A DNA stretch of 64,000 nucleotides, from NCBI GenBank assembly GCA_024336345.1, contig JANFOG010000006.1, positions 992,001-1,056,000 on the forward strand, in the 5' to 3' direction. The position numbers were made by a program, and so were the translations under genes. Positions 47,274-59,346 of the stretch are shown here, piece after piece. How positions within the stretch are numbered: the first letter of the stretch is position 1; each line of letters opens with the position of its first letter. The DNA is from Mariannaea sp. PMI_226. Lineage: Eukaryota; Ascomycota; Sordariomycetes; Hypocreales; Nectriaceae. The notes beneath the pieces are model-generated. The model ran no database searches, was not told the DNA's origin, and saw nothing but the letters and a program-made list of their open reading frames with translations.

Positions 47274-48791
47274 ATGACGCCTTCCATCTCCCACCCTTCC
47301 TCTCAACCTCCCACCTCATATCACCGTCCTCACCAAGCTCCCTCCGCAGCCGCTTCTACCTCCTCGGCCCCCGGGCCTTCAAACCCTCGCCGACACTCCC
47401 TTCCATTCTCATTCCCGCCCCTATTCCAGTCCAACACCTCCTCGACGAGCTTAGTGCCCTCAAACGCCGAGGGTAAACCCATACCTGTCGACGACTCCAC
47501 GGCGGAACATCGCACTTCTGCCTTACGCGAACTAAATCACAACTTCCCCAGCCGTCACAGATACGCCAAATCTACCGGTGCTCAGAGTAGCACATATTCC
47601 CAGCCTGTTCTTGTCCGCAGCTACTACTCACCCTTACCAAGTCGTCCGATAGGCGCGGATCAAGGTGTTGTCATAGTGAGCCGCGGAGGATCTCGCTCGG
47701 CAATCTCAGATGCTGGAGGACCTACAGCAGCTCTCGTGAGGCGTGTACTTCCTTTCACCACGACTCTCACTCCTACCAGGAATGGGGTGTTAGGGACCAT
47801 GGCCCGTACGCGAAATAAGAGACGACCCGATGGGCCAGAGGAGGCCAAGCTTCCGCCAATTGAGGCCTTCCGCTTCAAGAGCTTCATGGCTCACATGGAT
47901 GACGAAACCGGGACTGGTGACATTAATGCTGATCTGGATCGTATCGCAGAGATCTGTGCCAAGTCACGTTACTCTCTTAGTAACCAATATGAGGTCCATT
48001 ACGCACCTCATGGCTCTGGCTCATCATTTCTGGTTACTGGTGACCAGGCCCAGGATTCTCAAGGACCTACACTCCAGGCCATCTCGTCTGACGACGAGAG
48101 AAACATAAAGCGCCGAACGCGTAGGCCGATGGGAGTCCGAAGAAATAGCCGTGCGATGGGAACACTAGAAACCATTATGTCTTCTAGCCGCTCGTCTGAT
48201 GAAGAAAAGTCCAAGAAGAAGTCTGCTTCTGAAATCGCCGAGGGAGTCCGCGGTAGAGCCGCAAGGAAGGGATCGCGGCATGGATCAACTAAGTCTTCTT
48301 CTAAGAGTGATGGCGAGGAGATCCAGGATCCAGAAGCAGAAGTTCGGCCTAGAATTGCGCGATCTCGCAGGTCTGGCTCTCTGGCACTCATCGACGGCAC
48401 TCGAATGAGTCTCGTCTTGAGTGACAACACTGTGCCGCAAAACTCGGCCAAGGGTCTGGTAGGCGCTCCAGCCCAACCCCAAACGTCGAGCAGTCAGCTT
48501 GAGATTCGCACTAGCCCCGAAACACCATATAAGGAGCATAGAGTTGGACGTACCAAGACCAAGGTAGTTACTCCTGAAAGCTACGCTCAACATGTTGTCC
48601 ATGGATCGATTTCCTCAATGGATGCTTCAAACAACAGGAACAGCATTATATCAACCCTGAGCGGTTGGATGACCTGGCGTACCATCGACTCATCTCCTAG
48701 CAGCACAGGTCGCGCTGAAGGAAGCTTGCGAGAGCTTCTGCGGTCAACTGATGTCAAAGGAAAAGGGATAGAGGCTGCTGCCTATCCTTAA
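47274..48791 (+). CDS. Disordered, Ser/Arg-rich protein of unknown function
   Basis: Single-exon frame of 505 aa from ATG 47274 (CACCATGACG context). An in-frame GTG at 47220 is not needed. Residues about 1-180 are Ser/Pro/Thr-rich. A more ordered and probably conserved block follows, running from ARTRNKRRPDGPEEAKLPP through EAFRFKSFMAHMDDE and ADLDRIAEICAKSRYSLSNQYEVHY. The C-terminal half has basic Ser-rich patches (KRRTRRPMGVRRNSR, RSRRSGS) and a hydrophobic WMTWRTI near the end. I recognise no domain, signal peptide or membrane segment. Basic and acidic patches would suit a nuclear or phosphorylated regulatory protein, but that is only inference. Coding character and length make it a likely real gene. 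Confidence 0.8.
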   Translation: MTPSISHPSSQPPTSYHRPHQAPSAAASTSSAPGPSNPRRHSLPFSFPPLFQSNTSSTSLVPSNAEGKPIPVDDSTAEHRTSALRELNHNFPSRHRYAKSTGAQSSTYSQPVLVRSYYSPLPSRPIGADQGVVIVSRGGSRSAISDAGGPTAALVRRVLPFTTTLTPTRNGVLGTMARTRNKRRPDGPEEAKLPPIEAFRFKSFMAHMDDETGTGDINADLDRIAEICAKSRYSLSNQYEVHYAPHGSGSSFLVTGDQAQDSQGPTLQAISSDDERNIKRRTRRPMGVRRNSRAMGTLETIMSSSRSSDEEKSKKKSASEIAEGVRGRAARKGSRHGSTKSSSKSDGEEIQDPEAEVRPRIARSRRSGSLALIDGTRMSLVLSDNTVPQNSAKGLVGAPAQPQTSSSQLEIRTSPETPYKEHRVGRTKTKVVTPESYAQHVVHGSISSMDASNNRNSIISTLSGWMTWRTIDSSPSSTGRAEGSLRELLRSTDVKGKGIEAAAYP

Positions 48792-50084
48792 TTTATACGA
48801 GAAGCAAGAGAGGAATACAGCACTCTCAAAAAGCAGCGATCGCGACAAAAACGATTCCCCCTTAACCTTCTCCTGCCTGGAGCCGTTAACTGTGGCTGAT
48901 TTTCGTCATCAACGCGATCCACAGGGCTGCAACTAGTCTTGAGTAAGATACTAGGACCAGTTTGCGCCATGTATTGGCAGTTTGATAGAAGAAGGGTTTG
49001 TGGAAGCCTAATGGTCTACATTATTCTGCACTGCTTCAACACCTCACCAAAATGAATGACTAGTTACGAATTTGACGACATTTCACGAAGTATGACATGA
49101 CAAACAAGGATCAGAGCGGCCGGGGAGAGGGCAATACAAAAGTGGTCAGTCATCAGATCGAATACAGGATGGATTGGACCTCTGGAAGGCGAGCTTCTGT
49201 GGAGGGGGCGAGTAAAGGGCGCTGAAAAGTAACTGTATATATTAATGGTGCTTTTGCGGGCAAGATCTTTGAAGGTCAAGGATCTCGCGCGGGATATTGA
49301 AAAGATCAACCAAGCTTGCTTCAGACTGTCATACCAAACAGCATGCTATATCATAATGGACTGGGGATTTGTTACACTACATTGTCGCACTGCACATTAT
49401 GCATATAAGTAGTGAAATTGTAGGCCATATTTCCGTTTGCCTAGAGATACGGTTGCAACTCTGCAATATTATTTCTCCTTTGCCCAAGTTATCACATAAT
49501 ATTCCTGCCCTCTTCCTAGTCTAATCTGCTCAGCCACATGTAGGTATTATACACAACACAGGACAGGTCTGACTCCCAATAAATGACACCATACCACCAC
49601 CGCCACCCACTCCTATTCCTATGTCGTTCCGATTGCGAACCGGGCGGAACCCGAGCTTGCAAGAGTCCTGAAACCCTGACCTCCCCCGCTCCACGAAACC
49701 AGATTCCCTCCACCTCTCCTCCCCCCCTCCAAAAAAAAAAAGAGGAAACCTCTCGAAAGCCTATCCGCGATGAGACCTTTCCGCCTTCACTTTTTTGTTT
49801 GCCATGAAGAGAAACAAATGCCACTTCCGCATATGAACGCCAGGTTGAGCACCCATCCCAAAGAAGAAGCTTGACAGAATAAGGCGACCGTGAAATGCGA
49901 AGAAAAAGCATTGCACCGCCGACATATCGTGATATAAAAGAAAAAGAAAACCAACACAACTGGCCATAGCCTAAGGTTTGGAAAGAATACAAGAAAGGAG
50001 ATCGCTTAAATTGGCTTTGGCCATCGCTGATAGACTGGAAAAACCCCGGGTGACCTCGGTTGGTTGGTGTGATTACAGCATATA
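48792..50084. other. Convergent 3' flanks of the 47274 gene and ctk1
   Basis: AT-rich sequence with poly-A runs near 49730-49745. A frame of about 130 codons continues past the ctk1 stop only if the last ctk1 intron is retained (to 50006). No separate gene is supported. Confidence 0.55.
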
Positions 50085-53000
50085 TCAAGCCTTCTTCCCA
50101 GCTGCTGAAGGATTAGATGGAGGCTTGACCGCTTGGTTTTTGTCGACATGAATTCGTTTTGTGTCTCGTTGCTTATCGTTGCCTTCATTGCCGCGCTTCT
50201 TGTCATTTGCCTTGTCCTTCTCCCGCGAGGAGCCTTCCTTCTCCTTGGCGGCTCTCCGGGCCTCGCGATCTCGACGCTCGTTTTCTTTACGAAGAGCCTT
50301 GGATTCGAACTCGTGCCATTCTCCTTCAATAGAAGCGAGTCTGCGATATATATGGTTAGCAAAATGATGACAAGCACAAGAACAAGAACTTTCGGAACGT
50401 ACTCTATAGCCTGTCGAGGTTTCGGTTCTTCCACAGTGAAGTAAGAATGCTGTAACACCTCGGCTGCATTGGGCCGCTGGGCAGGATCATAACGGAACAT
50501 AGCGCTCAGCAACTCGAAGGCGGCCGGTGTAACACGTTCTCTGTATTTCTCTGCAAACATGCTCTTCCGTTTGGCAGTTGGGCGAAGCAGTTCAAACCAG
50601 GCCATGCCAACGAGTCCAGGCCAATCCTTGGGATTCGGAGTCCCCATCAAGTTGTAGATCTTCTCAAGCTGACTTAGCTCAGTGCCGTCACCGGGGAAAA
50701 TGGCGTTCCGGGTAAAGATTTCGACCATGACGCACGCCGCACTCCAAACATCAACAGCAGCAGTGTATTTGGTTTCTCCTAGAAGAAGCTCCGGAGAACG
50801 ATACCAGATGGTAATGACCCGATTCGTGTAGTCGAGCTGGTGTCGCTTGGCGTAGAAGCGAGCCAGACCAAAGTCGGCCAGCTTAAGGATACCTTCGTTG
50901 CTGACAAGAATGTTCGCAGCCTTTATGTCTCGGTGGAGGACACCTCGAGTGTGAAGATAGTCTAGACCTTCAAAAAGTTGCTTGGCAAGATCCTTCTTCT
51001 GAGCAGCATCGAGCTTGAATGACGGGTGATTCAAGAGACCTGTAAGATCGTGTGACATGTACTCAAAGACCATGAAGCAATCATTTTTCTCAACCATGAC
51101 CTCCTGCAAGTTGACAATATTGACATGGTGGAGAGATTGCAGCAGCTTGATCTCTCGGACGGCAGTAACAGGAAAGCCATCCCTCTCGCCCTCCATGCGA
51201 ATTCGCTTTAACGCGACGAGGCCTTTTGTGTAAACATTAAGACCCTTGAAGACCTTGCCGTACGTTCCAGAACCGACAACAGACTCATTGCCCGGTTTCC
51301 TGAAGAACACGGATTCTGAATCCACTAGATCAGCCGGCAGGGATGGTCGAGGTTTTGGCCGCTTCATAATCTTCTTGAACTTGCGCATTCGTGGAGCCGC
51401 TCGGGGTCCGTCGGGAGGTTTCCGATTATTATCATGACGTGAACGTGCCGACGCCGGTTCTGTCGGTGCAGAACGTGGTGGTTGGCGATCAGGATCGTTC
51501 TTGACTGGTTCTCGTCGAGGTGCGGCGTTAAACTTCTGGGATATCTCAGGCTTGGGTGTTGCGGGAGTAGGCTTTGACGAAGATTTGAAAGCAAAGCTGA
51601 ACTTTCCCGAAGCACCTGACTGTGATTGTGACCCTGGGCCTGAGGGTGGCTGACGTTTTGGAGTGGCCAAATCAGGCTCGTCACCGTCATGATTTTCCCC
51701 ATCTGTCTGCTGGCTCGTCGAGGTTTGAAAGCGGTCAGTGTCAGTGTTCATGAAATCTGGATGAGCGTCGCTTCTGTCATTTTGTGCTGAATTATTCGAT
51801 CGCTCGTTGCTGGCGTCTTCGTAGTGTCCGCGAGGCCCTTGGCCCCCCGAGCTCCAGTGTGCACTCTTAAATCCGCCGCGACCTCCACGACCCTGGTAAG
51901 AACCTCCTCTGAAGCCACCACGATATCCCCCACGGTAGTTCCCTTGGGAATACTGTTGCATAGGCCCATTTGAGTTTGAATGTGACGGAGAGTGTGGTTG
52001 ATTAAGAGGATAGTGGCTTGATGGGCCGCTGGGTGGTCCATAGTTGCCACCCTGGGGATGATGAGGCGGATATTGTCTGCAATTTATTAGCTTCTGTATT
52101 TGGTAACTTTGCACATTGACTGACTGCTGTGGAGAGTATTGCTGATTATTCCACCCTCCACGGTTCGCTCCATAAGGCGATTGTGATGGCGAAGTTTGAT
52201 AGGACCCTCCCTGCAGAGGAGATTGTGAATACCCTTGAGGGTCACCTCCATGGTGTGTCTTGTGTGGATAGTTGGGATTGTATCCTCCACGATGGCTACC
52301 TCTAGAAGTCATGTCCTCGTCGATATCTGATCTTGATGAAGGTCGTCGAGCAGGCGATTCGTCTCGAGATCGAAAATCTCGATGAGCCTTAGGTGACCGA
52401 GGCGGCAAGGGCCGCTGAGAGGCCCAGCGTTCAGAATCTGAAGGCCGGTCGCGGGCTGGAACTGATGCCTCGGGGAAGTCTCCACGAGATGGAGGGCGAA
52501 CTCGATGGGATAACGAATGCCGATTTTCAGACGCACCTGAGCGACTCCGTGATCCGTGACGGGGGTTTTCAGAGCGAAATTCTCGATCGGAGCGTCGTGG
52601 TTCTCGGTCTTCCCTGGCCAGTGAGCGGGAGCGAGAACGACGAGCTGGGCGAGACTGGACGTCCTCGACTGCCGTTGTTGGCTTGGGAGACCTGTCGTGG
52701 TGACGCGATGATGACTTCTTTCGGTCACGAGACGAATGGCGACCGTGCTTCCTCAAAGTGGACTCGGGGCTGTAGTCTCTGGTCCTACCCTTTGGACTTC
52801 GACCTCGTCGAGACTTCTTGCGTTGTGAAACAGTCACAGAAGGGCTGCGACTCCGGTGACGTTTGGTTGGTGGCGAGGAATCGCGGCTACCACGGCCCCG
52901 ACTTCGAGACCGGGAGCGACTACGGCGACGTGCCTTATCGTCAGACTCCCGGTGTCGGTCTCGGTTGGCGCGATAACGGGGGATTAAATCGTCTTCGTCG

Positions 53001-53311
53001 ATAGCTCGTCGCAGGGGCTCTGATGATGTGTGGCGGTCGTGGTCCCGGTCGCGTTCACGATCACGGCTGCGATCACGGGAATGGCGACGTCGATGAGCGG
53101 AAGGCTCCGGTCTCGTTGAGTGACGATGACGGCCTCCGTTATTGGAGTGGTGGCGGGGCAGTCGGGGAGGTTCTTGTCTGGAGGAAGGCTTCAGTCCTCG
53201 CTCGGTTCGAGCCCGATCTCCTTGTTCATCACGTCCCTGGTCGTCTTCTTTCATGGCAGCATGTCGAGGCCGACGAGGAGGCTTGGGCTTGGGCTTGGGC
53301 GTGTTCTTCAT
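50085..53311 (-). CDS. ctk1: CTD kinase catalytic subunit Ctk1 (CDK12-like)
   Basis: Cyclin-dependent kinase that phosphorylates Ser2 of the RNA polymerase II C-terminal repeats during elongation. Exons 53311-52125, 52076-50404 (last base 50403) and 50340-50085 give 1038 aa. The first 650 residues are an RS/RD-rich and then Gln/Gly-rich low-complexity region. The kinase domain (about 655-945) shows GSGTYGKVFKG, a PVTAVRE helix in place of PSTAIRE, HRDIKAANIL, ADFGLAR and YRSPELLLG. After it come ASIEGEWHEFESK and a Lys/Glu-rich tail. Intron 1 is 48 nt and in frame; intron 2 is 62 nt (GTACGT, branch GCTAAC). A 51-nt 5' UTR intron with a TACTAA branch site (53370-53320) probably lies just before the ATG. 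Yeast Ctk1 and human CDK12/13 share this layout. Confidence 0.94.
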
Positions 53312-56300
53312 GGCGGGCACTGGGGGGCGTTGAGATTTTAGTAGGTGCTCGTGCAGATAAAACGCCGTACCTTAGCCGACGCGGGCGACAAGGATAGATG
53401 GACTCGCGACCAACGGCGCTACCGCCGGAGACGGTGTGTGGTGCAGGGGGAATAGCGGCGGGGGGGACGGCAACTGGCCGAGTGCACTGTCGTAGTGCTG
53501 TCAGATGCTGTCGATGTTATCAATGTAGTTTAGTTAGTTGAAAATCATGGCGTCGTTGGCAGTTTCAGGAGGAAGCGAGCCGGATGGCAGTATTCTGGCC
53601 AGTTGTAGAGGCGTAAGGTAAGGTAGATAGTGGTTGGAGAGTTTGCGTGCGGAGCAGACAAAATGCAGAAGCAAAATTCTGTCTTCACATCAGCGACCGT
53701 TCTAGGTTGCTGCTGTTGGACCAAACTGGAACCCTGCAGATCAGAGCGGTAGGCGGTGGTAGTGACCGCCAAACAAGGCTTATTTGCTGCCGCTCAAGCT
53801 TAATAACGCTTGAGCCTCAACCCTTCAGGTAAGTAAGGCCAAGACCGTCGCTGCGACCCTCGAGGCGGGCTTTTTCTCAACTCGAATCTCGAGTCTTGAT
53901 CGACGGGCATATCACGAAAAACCTCCTAATGCACTTGCACGCTGGTTTCTCTGCTGGAAGTTCTCGCTCTGTCCTTGGTTTTTTTTCTCCCCCTTTCTTT
54001 TTCTTCTTTTTCTTCTCCCTCCCCCCCTTTATTTTTTTGTTTTGTTTTTGGAGGATCGTCTTCTCCCCTTCAACGTTCGCCATCCACTCCCCTAAGTATC
54101 CAAAGTGACTCATTCATTGCCAACACCAGCTCGCGGTGGAATTAGGAGAAATATTCCCCTTGTGTTCCGCCAGCATAGCAGCGGCTTTTTTCTCAGCTCA
54201 TTGTCAACAATTTTTACGGCGCTCTCCAGCACCGTATTCTGGCTGAGTGACGGCCAACTTGACTCTCAGCTTGCCCAGGCTTTTTTTCTTTTCCAGAGTC
54301 AAGCCATTCGCCATTTCAGTCAAAAGAACTCCTTTTTGGAAAGCACACTGGCCTTCCTCAAGAAGTTTGGTCGAGTCGGTCCTCTGAATAGTGAGCCACA
54401 GCACATTTGCTGTGAGCTCACGAATGTGCAAAAGGTACTATATACGGATCCGTAGGGATGAATTTACGACACCTCCAACACCTCCCTTCATGCATATTTC
54501 CGCAACGACAAAGGGCGCTGTCGCGTCCACATTGCAATGCTCGTTCACGCCAGGATATTCCTTTCAACGCACTCCCTGGGGCCCAGTTAAACCAGACAAC
54601 CGTCATGAGTTCTCATAAAGTAACTCCCCGTTTAGAATAGAAATGATCCCATCCGCATCGCTGCTTCTGCGCAACAAGAAAACAAACTAGACTTGCGAAC
54701 AATGACACGTTGACCCTCAAAAAAGCAAGCTCAACACATCGCATTAAATGCAGAGAGCAAACCATGGCCCGAGGAAGTCTACACTTCCGAGTTGGTCATG
54801 AAAGATTTGGAGGAACAAGGCAAACCTCTGTTGCACGAGAGAATCTTGAAGAAATTCATGTCGATGGCCTCGTGCGAAGGAGGCATGGTAGATAGAAACC
54901 TGTTGGGTCCCTTCTCAGGTGCCCAATAACACCCCATGTCAAGTTGGCCACAAGGCTCAGTTGGGATTCATCATTCACCGATTGGGGGTGCCGTCATGTG
55001 GTGAATAAAATGTGCGCCGGAGACAGGGAACGAAGAAGACCAATGCTTCCCGGACTTGGCCAGCTCTGGTGGCCATGACTTTTCCCTGCCAAGCATGCTT
55101 ATCATCCTTTCCCTTGAACCTCACATGGCGTTCGCTAGGAGCGGAATGATGCCAGCCTCTTATGAGATACGCTGAAAAGTATAAAGGGTCGTAATTGGAG
55201 TATGGTAGCATGAGTTCAGAAGAGGCCTAAGTCGCCAGGGATGAAGGTAGACCACATTCGGGTGGGTTATCGCGGATACTGGAGACCTGGATCACAGTCG
55301 CAGTTGGGCCGAGTCACCCCATTTCGCTGCCGATGGCCAAGGCGACAGGAGCCATGGTTTTTCTGGCGGGTATCTGTATCTGCCTCGATTTGAGTATAAT
55401 GCCGTGTTACAGGCGGCGGGTGTGGCGATATGCCGTGATGGTTATGAGTTGGGTGCATGAGGGCTGAATGATGGCGGTTGTGGGAACCTTGGGAAGAGCT
55501 TGAAGGCCGCATGATCACGTGGAATGCGGTCTGGGTAAGTGGGGGGCTGACCGCCTTCTTTTCACTCCATGAGGGGCCAACCACGTTGCATCAAGAACTT
55601 GTGTGACCATGAAAACGATGTAATTGGGCGTTTACCTGGGCAGCTTCCATGCCCTTTGGGGTGCCTTATTCCACATACAATGAAGCAGACACTGAATTGG
55701 GTTTTATTTCTTCCAAGCCGAGAAAATTCGTGCAACTAACTCACCTTCGTCCTCTATCTTACGTAACCCTCCCCTACCTTATCTGCTATCATATCTTACC
55801 CAACCTAAGGTGCCGAGGTATTTGGCATCTACAATTCACAGTCATAATTACCAAACAAAGTAGCAAGTTAGCAGCCCGATATTCTGTACGGAGTCTGTAT
55901 GGAGTACCATGGCCGAGAAACACCATCGACCTTCAAGACGGCCGTGCCCATTTTACCCGCCCATGTCGATGTCTCCACCCAGCCCCCATCCTTTCCCGCA
56001 TGGTGGGCTTCTTTGGCTTTTACTGTACCATACATAGCGCATTCTCCGAAACTAGACGTGGGTTGTGGGTTGGCGTGGTGGCAGCCCCATTGGGAGGGAA
56101 CTAGAACTGGGTGACCTCAGTGGACGCGCCGAGGATCAGGGACTGTGGTGCTGACGCGATTCGATGGGCGAGAGGGTCCAGGAACGTATAAGTGAAGAGT
56201 CGGGACCTCAAAGAAACGACTGAAGATGAACAGGGGGAAGGCCGGGAAACTTGGACGATACGGGACCTTGCGAGTTGACCACACGCACACACATTATGGC

Positions 56301-56679
56301 CTAGAAAGCTTCTAAAGCCCCTAAAGCCTCTACAGATTACTCAAAGACAGAACCCCCCAAGAAAGCGTTGACGATTAATCCTGGTGGTATTGTCTAGTTT
56401 TGCGCAGTCGGGTTTCGGGGCAAGGATCCACAAGGCCTATTCCGTGCAACCCTTCCTTGCATCTGCGTCTGCGTCTGTTGTGCCTCTAACCCTTAATCCA
56501 GCCTCTTTTACCTCCAGCGTAGCGATTCCTCATTCCATTTCTCATCGTCCATTCTTATTTCTTATTTCTTTGCCCTTCGCCCTTCATCCACATCCGTCAC
56601 CTTGCATGCATATCTGCCCCTGTCTGGCCTAAATCATTCTCCCTGCAGCTCAGCATCGTACTTCGTGAGATAGCCCACC
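53312..56679. other. Intergenic: ctk1 promoter and upstream region of the hydrolase gene
   Basis: The part next to ctk1 contains its leader and the probable 5' UTR intron. A 71-codon open stretch with strong coding character but no start lies at 54714-54929 and is listed separately. The rest, including ORFs at 54105-54455 and 55267-56104, shows no recognisable protein. The last 300 bases are a pyrimidine-rich leader for the hydrolase gene. Confidence 0.5.
54714..54929 (+). other. Orphan coding-like open stretch without a start codon
   Basis: Between TGA at 54711 and TAA at 54927 the frame encodes 71 residues with ordinary protein composition, including PWPEEVYTSELVMKDLEEQG and MVDRNLLGPFSGAQ. 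Its first Met is internal. I could not find an upstream exon with a matching phase. It may be a gene remnant, an exon whose partner I missed, or chance. No family is recognised. Confidence 0.25.
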
Positions 56680-58274
56680 ATGGACTGGTTTGGCCAAGCC
56701 GAAATCGAGTTCACCCATGCCCGCTATCCACGGGCTGTTCGAGAAAAGGACGGCACCCTGACCAACCTTCTCAATATCGTTGAGCAGGCCACGCCGCCTT
56801 GCAACCTGAATCCGCTGCTCTTCAATGGCCATTTACAGACTATGTGGACGGCGACCCGTCCCCAGGGTCCAAAGGTTTACTACAAACGCAAAATCTTCGA
56901 GGCCGACCACGAGAGATACCGCGGCACATTTGCCGTGGATTTTGTTGTGCCGCCTCACGAACTCGAGGATCCTACCTTGTGGCGACGGACGGTTTATTTT
57001 ACTGATGAAGAATTGCAAACCTTGGGGTCCGACGACTCCAAGCCTATGGTGGTTTTGCTGCACGGTCTGTCTGGAGGTTCTCATGAGATCTATCTCAGAC
57101 ACGCGCTTGAGCCCCTAATTGGTGAGGGCGGCTGGGAAGCATGTGTCGTCAACTTTCGAGGATGCGCTCGCCACAAGATAACTAGTGGCGTGCTGTATAA
57201 TGCTCGCGCGACCTGGGACTTGCGACAGGTATGTATTTGTCCCCGTCACTTAATTAGTTGAAGCAGCGCATCCGATGCTGACGCGCAGTTTGATAGACAG
57301 TAGCATGGTTACAGGAAAAGTTCCCAAATCGCCCCCTTTTCGGCTTGGGCTTCTCACTTGGAGCAAATATGCTTACCAATGTAAGCACTGAGATCAGGCC
57401 TTCCTGAGACGTGAATTAAAGGCAACTAACAAGACTCCAGTACTGCGGTGAGGAGGGGCCCAAATGCCCGTTGAAGGGGGCCGTTGTATGCTCCAACCCT
57501 TTCAACCTTGAAGTTGCCAGTAAGATGCTTCAGAGTAGCATTATTGGCAGAGAAGTCTATCTTCGCGTCATGGGATGTGAGTCTACTCAAGTTTGTTCAA
57601 GTTGAATCGACTCGCCACAAAAACTAACACACCCACATAGCTTCGCTGAAGGATCTTGCACGAGTACACAAAGATCAACTAGAAAAGTATAGCAACGTTG
57701 ATGTTGAATCGCTGCTAGACGTCACATATTTGAACGAATTTGATCGGCAGTTGCAGTAAGCTCTACCCATCTCACTATTTCCGCGCGCCACCCTACAATG
57801 GAGACTGATTCATGATCAGATGTCCGACTTGGGGATACCCTACGGAGTATGCTTACTATAGAGACGCATCCTCGACTGATGCTGTTCTTTCCATTCAAAT
57901 CCCATTCCTGGCCATTCATTCAACTGATGACCCTGTAAGTCCAATTTGATAAAGCGCACTCACATATTATCTACCGCTCCTAACCTGAAGGACAGATTGC
58001 CATCAAGGAAGCCATCCCCTTTGAAGAGTTTCAGCAAAATCCAAACACCATTCTTGTCACCACCTCGCTAGGTGGCCACCTTTGTTGGTTCGAATTCGGC
58101 GGAAGTCGCTGGTTTACTCGCCCCGTGGCCAACTTTTTGAACCATCTCGCATTCAACACTGACCTTGAAAGCCTAAAACCAGAGCCTCCAACGACTCCAC
58201 TTGGTTATGCAGGACACAATTATGTGCCAATGCGACGGAAGCTGGTAATTGGACCGGACGACCTCGCCTACTAA
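56680..58274 (+). CDS. Eht1/YMR210W-type alpha/beta hydrolase (acyltransferase/esterase)
   Basis: The yeast family (Eht1, Eeb1, YMR210W) makes or hydrolyses medium-chain fatty acid ethyl esters or monoacylglycerols. Six exons: 56680-57228, 57297-57380, 57441-57576, 57641-57755, 57820-57934 and 57996-58274, giving 425 aa. The N-terminal signature NPLLFNGHLQTMW is typical of this family. The hydrolase core has VVLLHGLSGGSHE (oxyanion region), the nucleophile elbow GFSLGAN with Ser203, the acid in HSTDDP (Asp331 or 332) and His361 in LGGHLCWFE. All triad residues are present, so it should be active. There is no signal peptide. Which yeast paralogue it corresponds to cannot be settled from sequence alone, so I give no symbol. 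Confidence 0.92.
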
Positions 58275-58663
58275 CTAATACAATGACTGACTGGACCTTG
58301 TTTCGAAGCGTAACTACGTGGAGCAGGATTGAGTATTTCATGGGGAGGATTTGGTAAAAACCGTACGTGATAAATAGACTTGTTATACGTTATATAGATA
58401 TATGCAGTCAGAGCACAAGCTTGTGGCTGCCTTTCTTCCATCCCAGCAGGCCTCATTTCGGAGTTTCTCTCAGAATTCGCCTTTTTGTTATAGTTGAATC
58501 AAGGCTCATGTCGAGCCGAAGCAAGAACAAGAATCTCTGCCATTTACCTCTCGCCCCAAACTCCAATGCGCCAAACAATGCAAATCCTCGCTCCATCCTG
58601 GGACCTAGGCTTTTCGTCCCCCCCTTCGACCTCTCCCCCCCTTTTTTGTTTTAGTTTCCCTTC
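58275..58663. other. Convergent 3' flanks of the hydrolase gene and loc1
   Basis: About 390 bases between convergent stop codons, AT-rich and then pyrimidine-rich. No gene is supported. Confidence 0.6.
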
Positions 58664-59346
58664 TTACGCGAACGACACTCTCTTCTTCGATTTGGGCTTG
58701 AAAGCCTTGGTGCCAGTCGATGACATCTCCTTGATGCTATCCTCGGCATCTCCGGCGCTCTTGCGCTTGCGCTTCTTTCTCAGAGCATCCTTGGCGTTTT
58801 CGAGTCTAGAATTCCGCTCCTCCTCCTTCTTCTCAGCTTCTACCTTGCGGGCTTCGCGAATCTCCTCCATCTGGCGCGCCTTGATCATCTTGGACTCGAT
58901 CTGACCGTTCTTCTCGGCCTGGACAATGGATAGAATTGTGTTCATGCTTTCCTACAAAACCAGAAAGAAAAAAAAGAACCACCTTAGCATATGCAAGGAT
59001 TACATATAGGATTTTGGAAAGAATAACGTACCGTATCATCGACAAAAACCTTGCCCTTCTTCTTGCCCTTGGGCTTGATGACGCCAACGGGAGTAATGGT
59101 GTTGAGCTTGGGAATGCCCAATTCCTCCTCGGTGTAAACTCGCTTCTTTGGGTTTCGGAGCTTCTTCAGAAGAGCTTCAGAGCCCCTGTCTTTGACCTGC
59201 TTGGACTGCACAGGGCCCTTCTTGCCCTTCTTGCTGGGCTTGACGATGCCATCGGTGGCGGAGCGCTTGGAGGCCTTGCTGTTTGCGATGCCCGACTTTG
59301 CGGCGGCGTGCTTGTTTTTCACGGTGCTCGTACGAGAGGGCGCCAT
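58664..59346 (-). CDS. loc1: 60S ribosome assembly factor Loc1
   Basis: Loc1 is a small basic nucleolar protein needed for 60S subunit assembly and, in yeast, ASH1 mRNA localisation. Exons 59346-59032 and 58951-58664 give 200 aa. The 80-nt intron starts GTACGT and ends TTTTGTAG in phase 0. The start at 59346 gives [17 protein letters not shown]. The conserved core is [35 protein letters not shown], then across the intron [17 protein letters not shown] and [19 protein letters not shown] long charged helix and a Lys/Arg-rich tail follow ([20 protein letters not shown]), fitting a nucleolar RNA-binding protein. The length is normal for the family. Confidence 0.92.
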
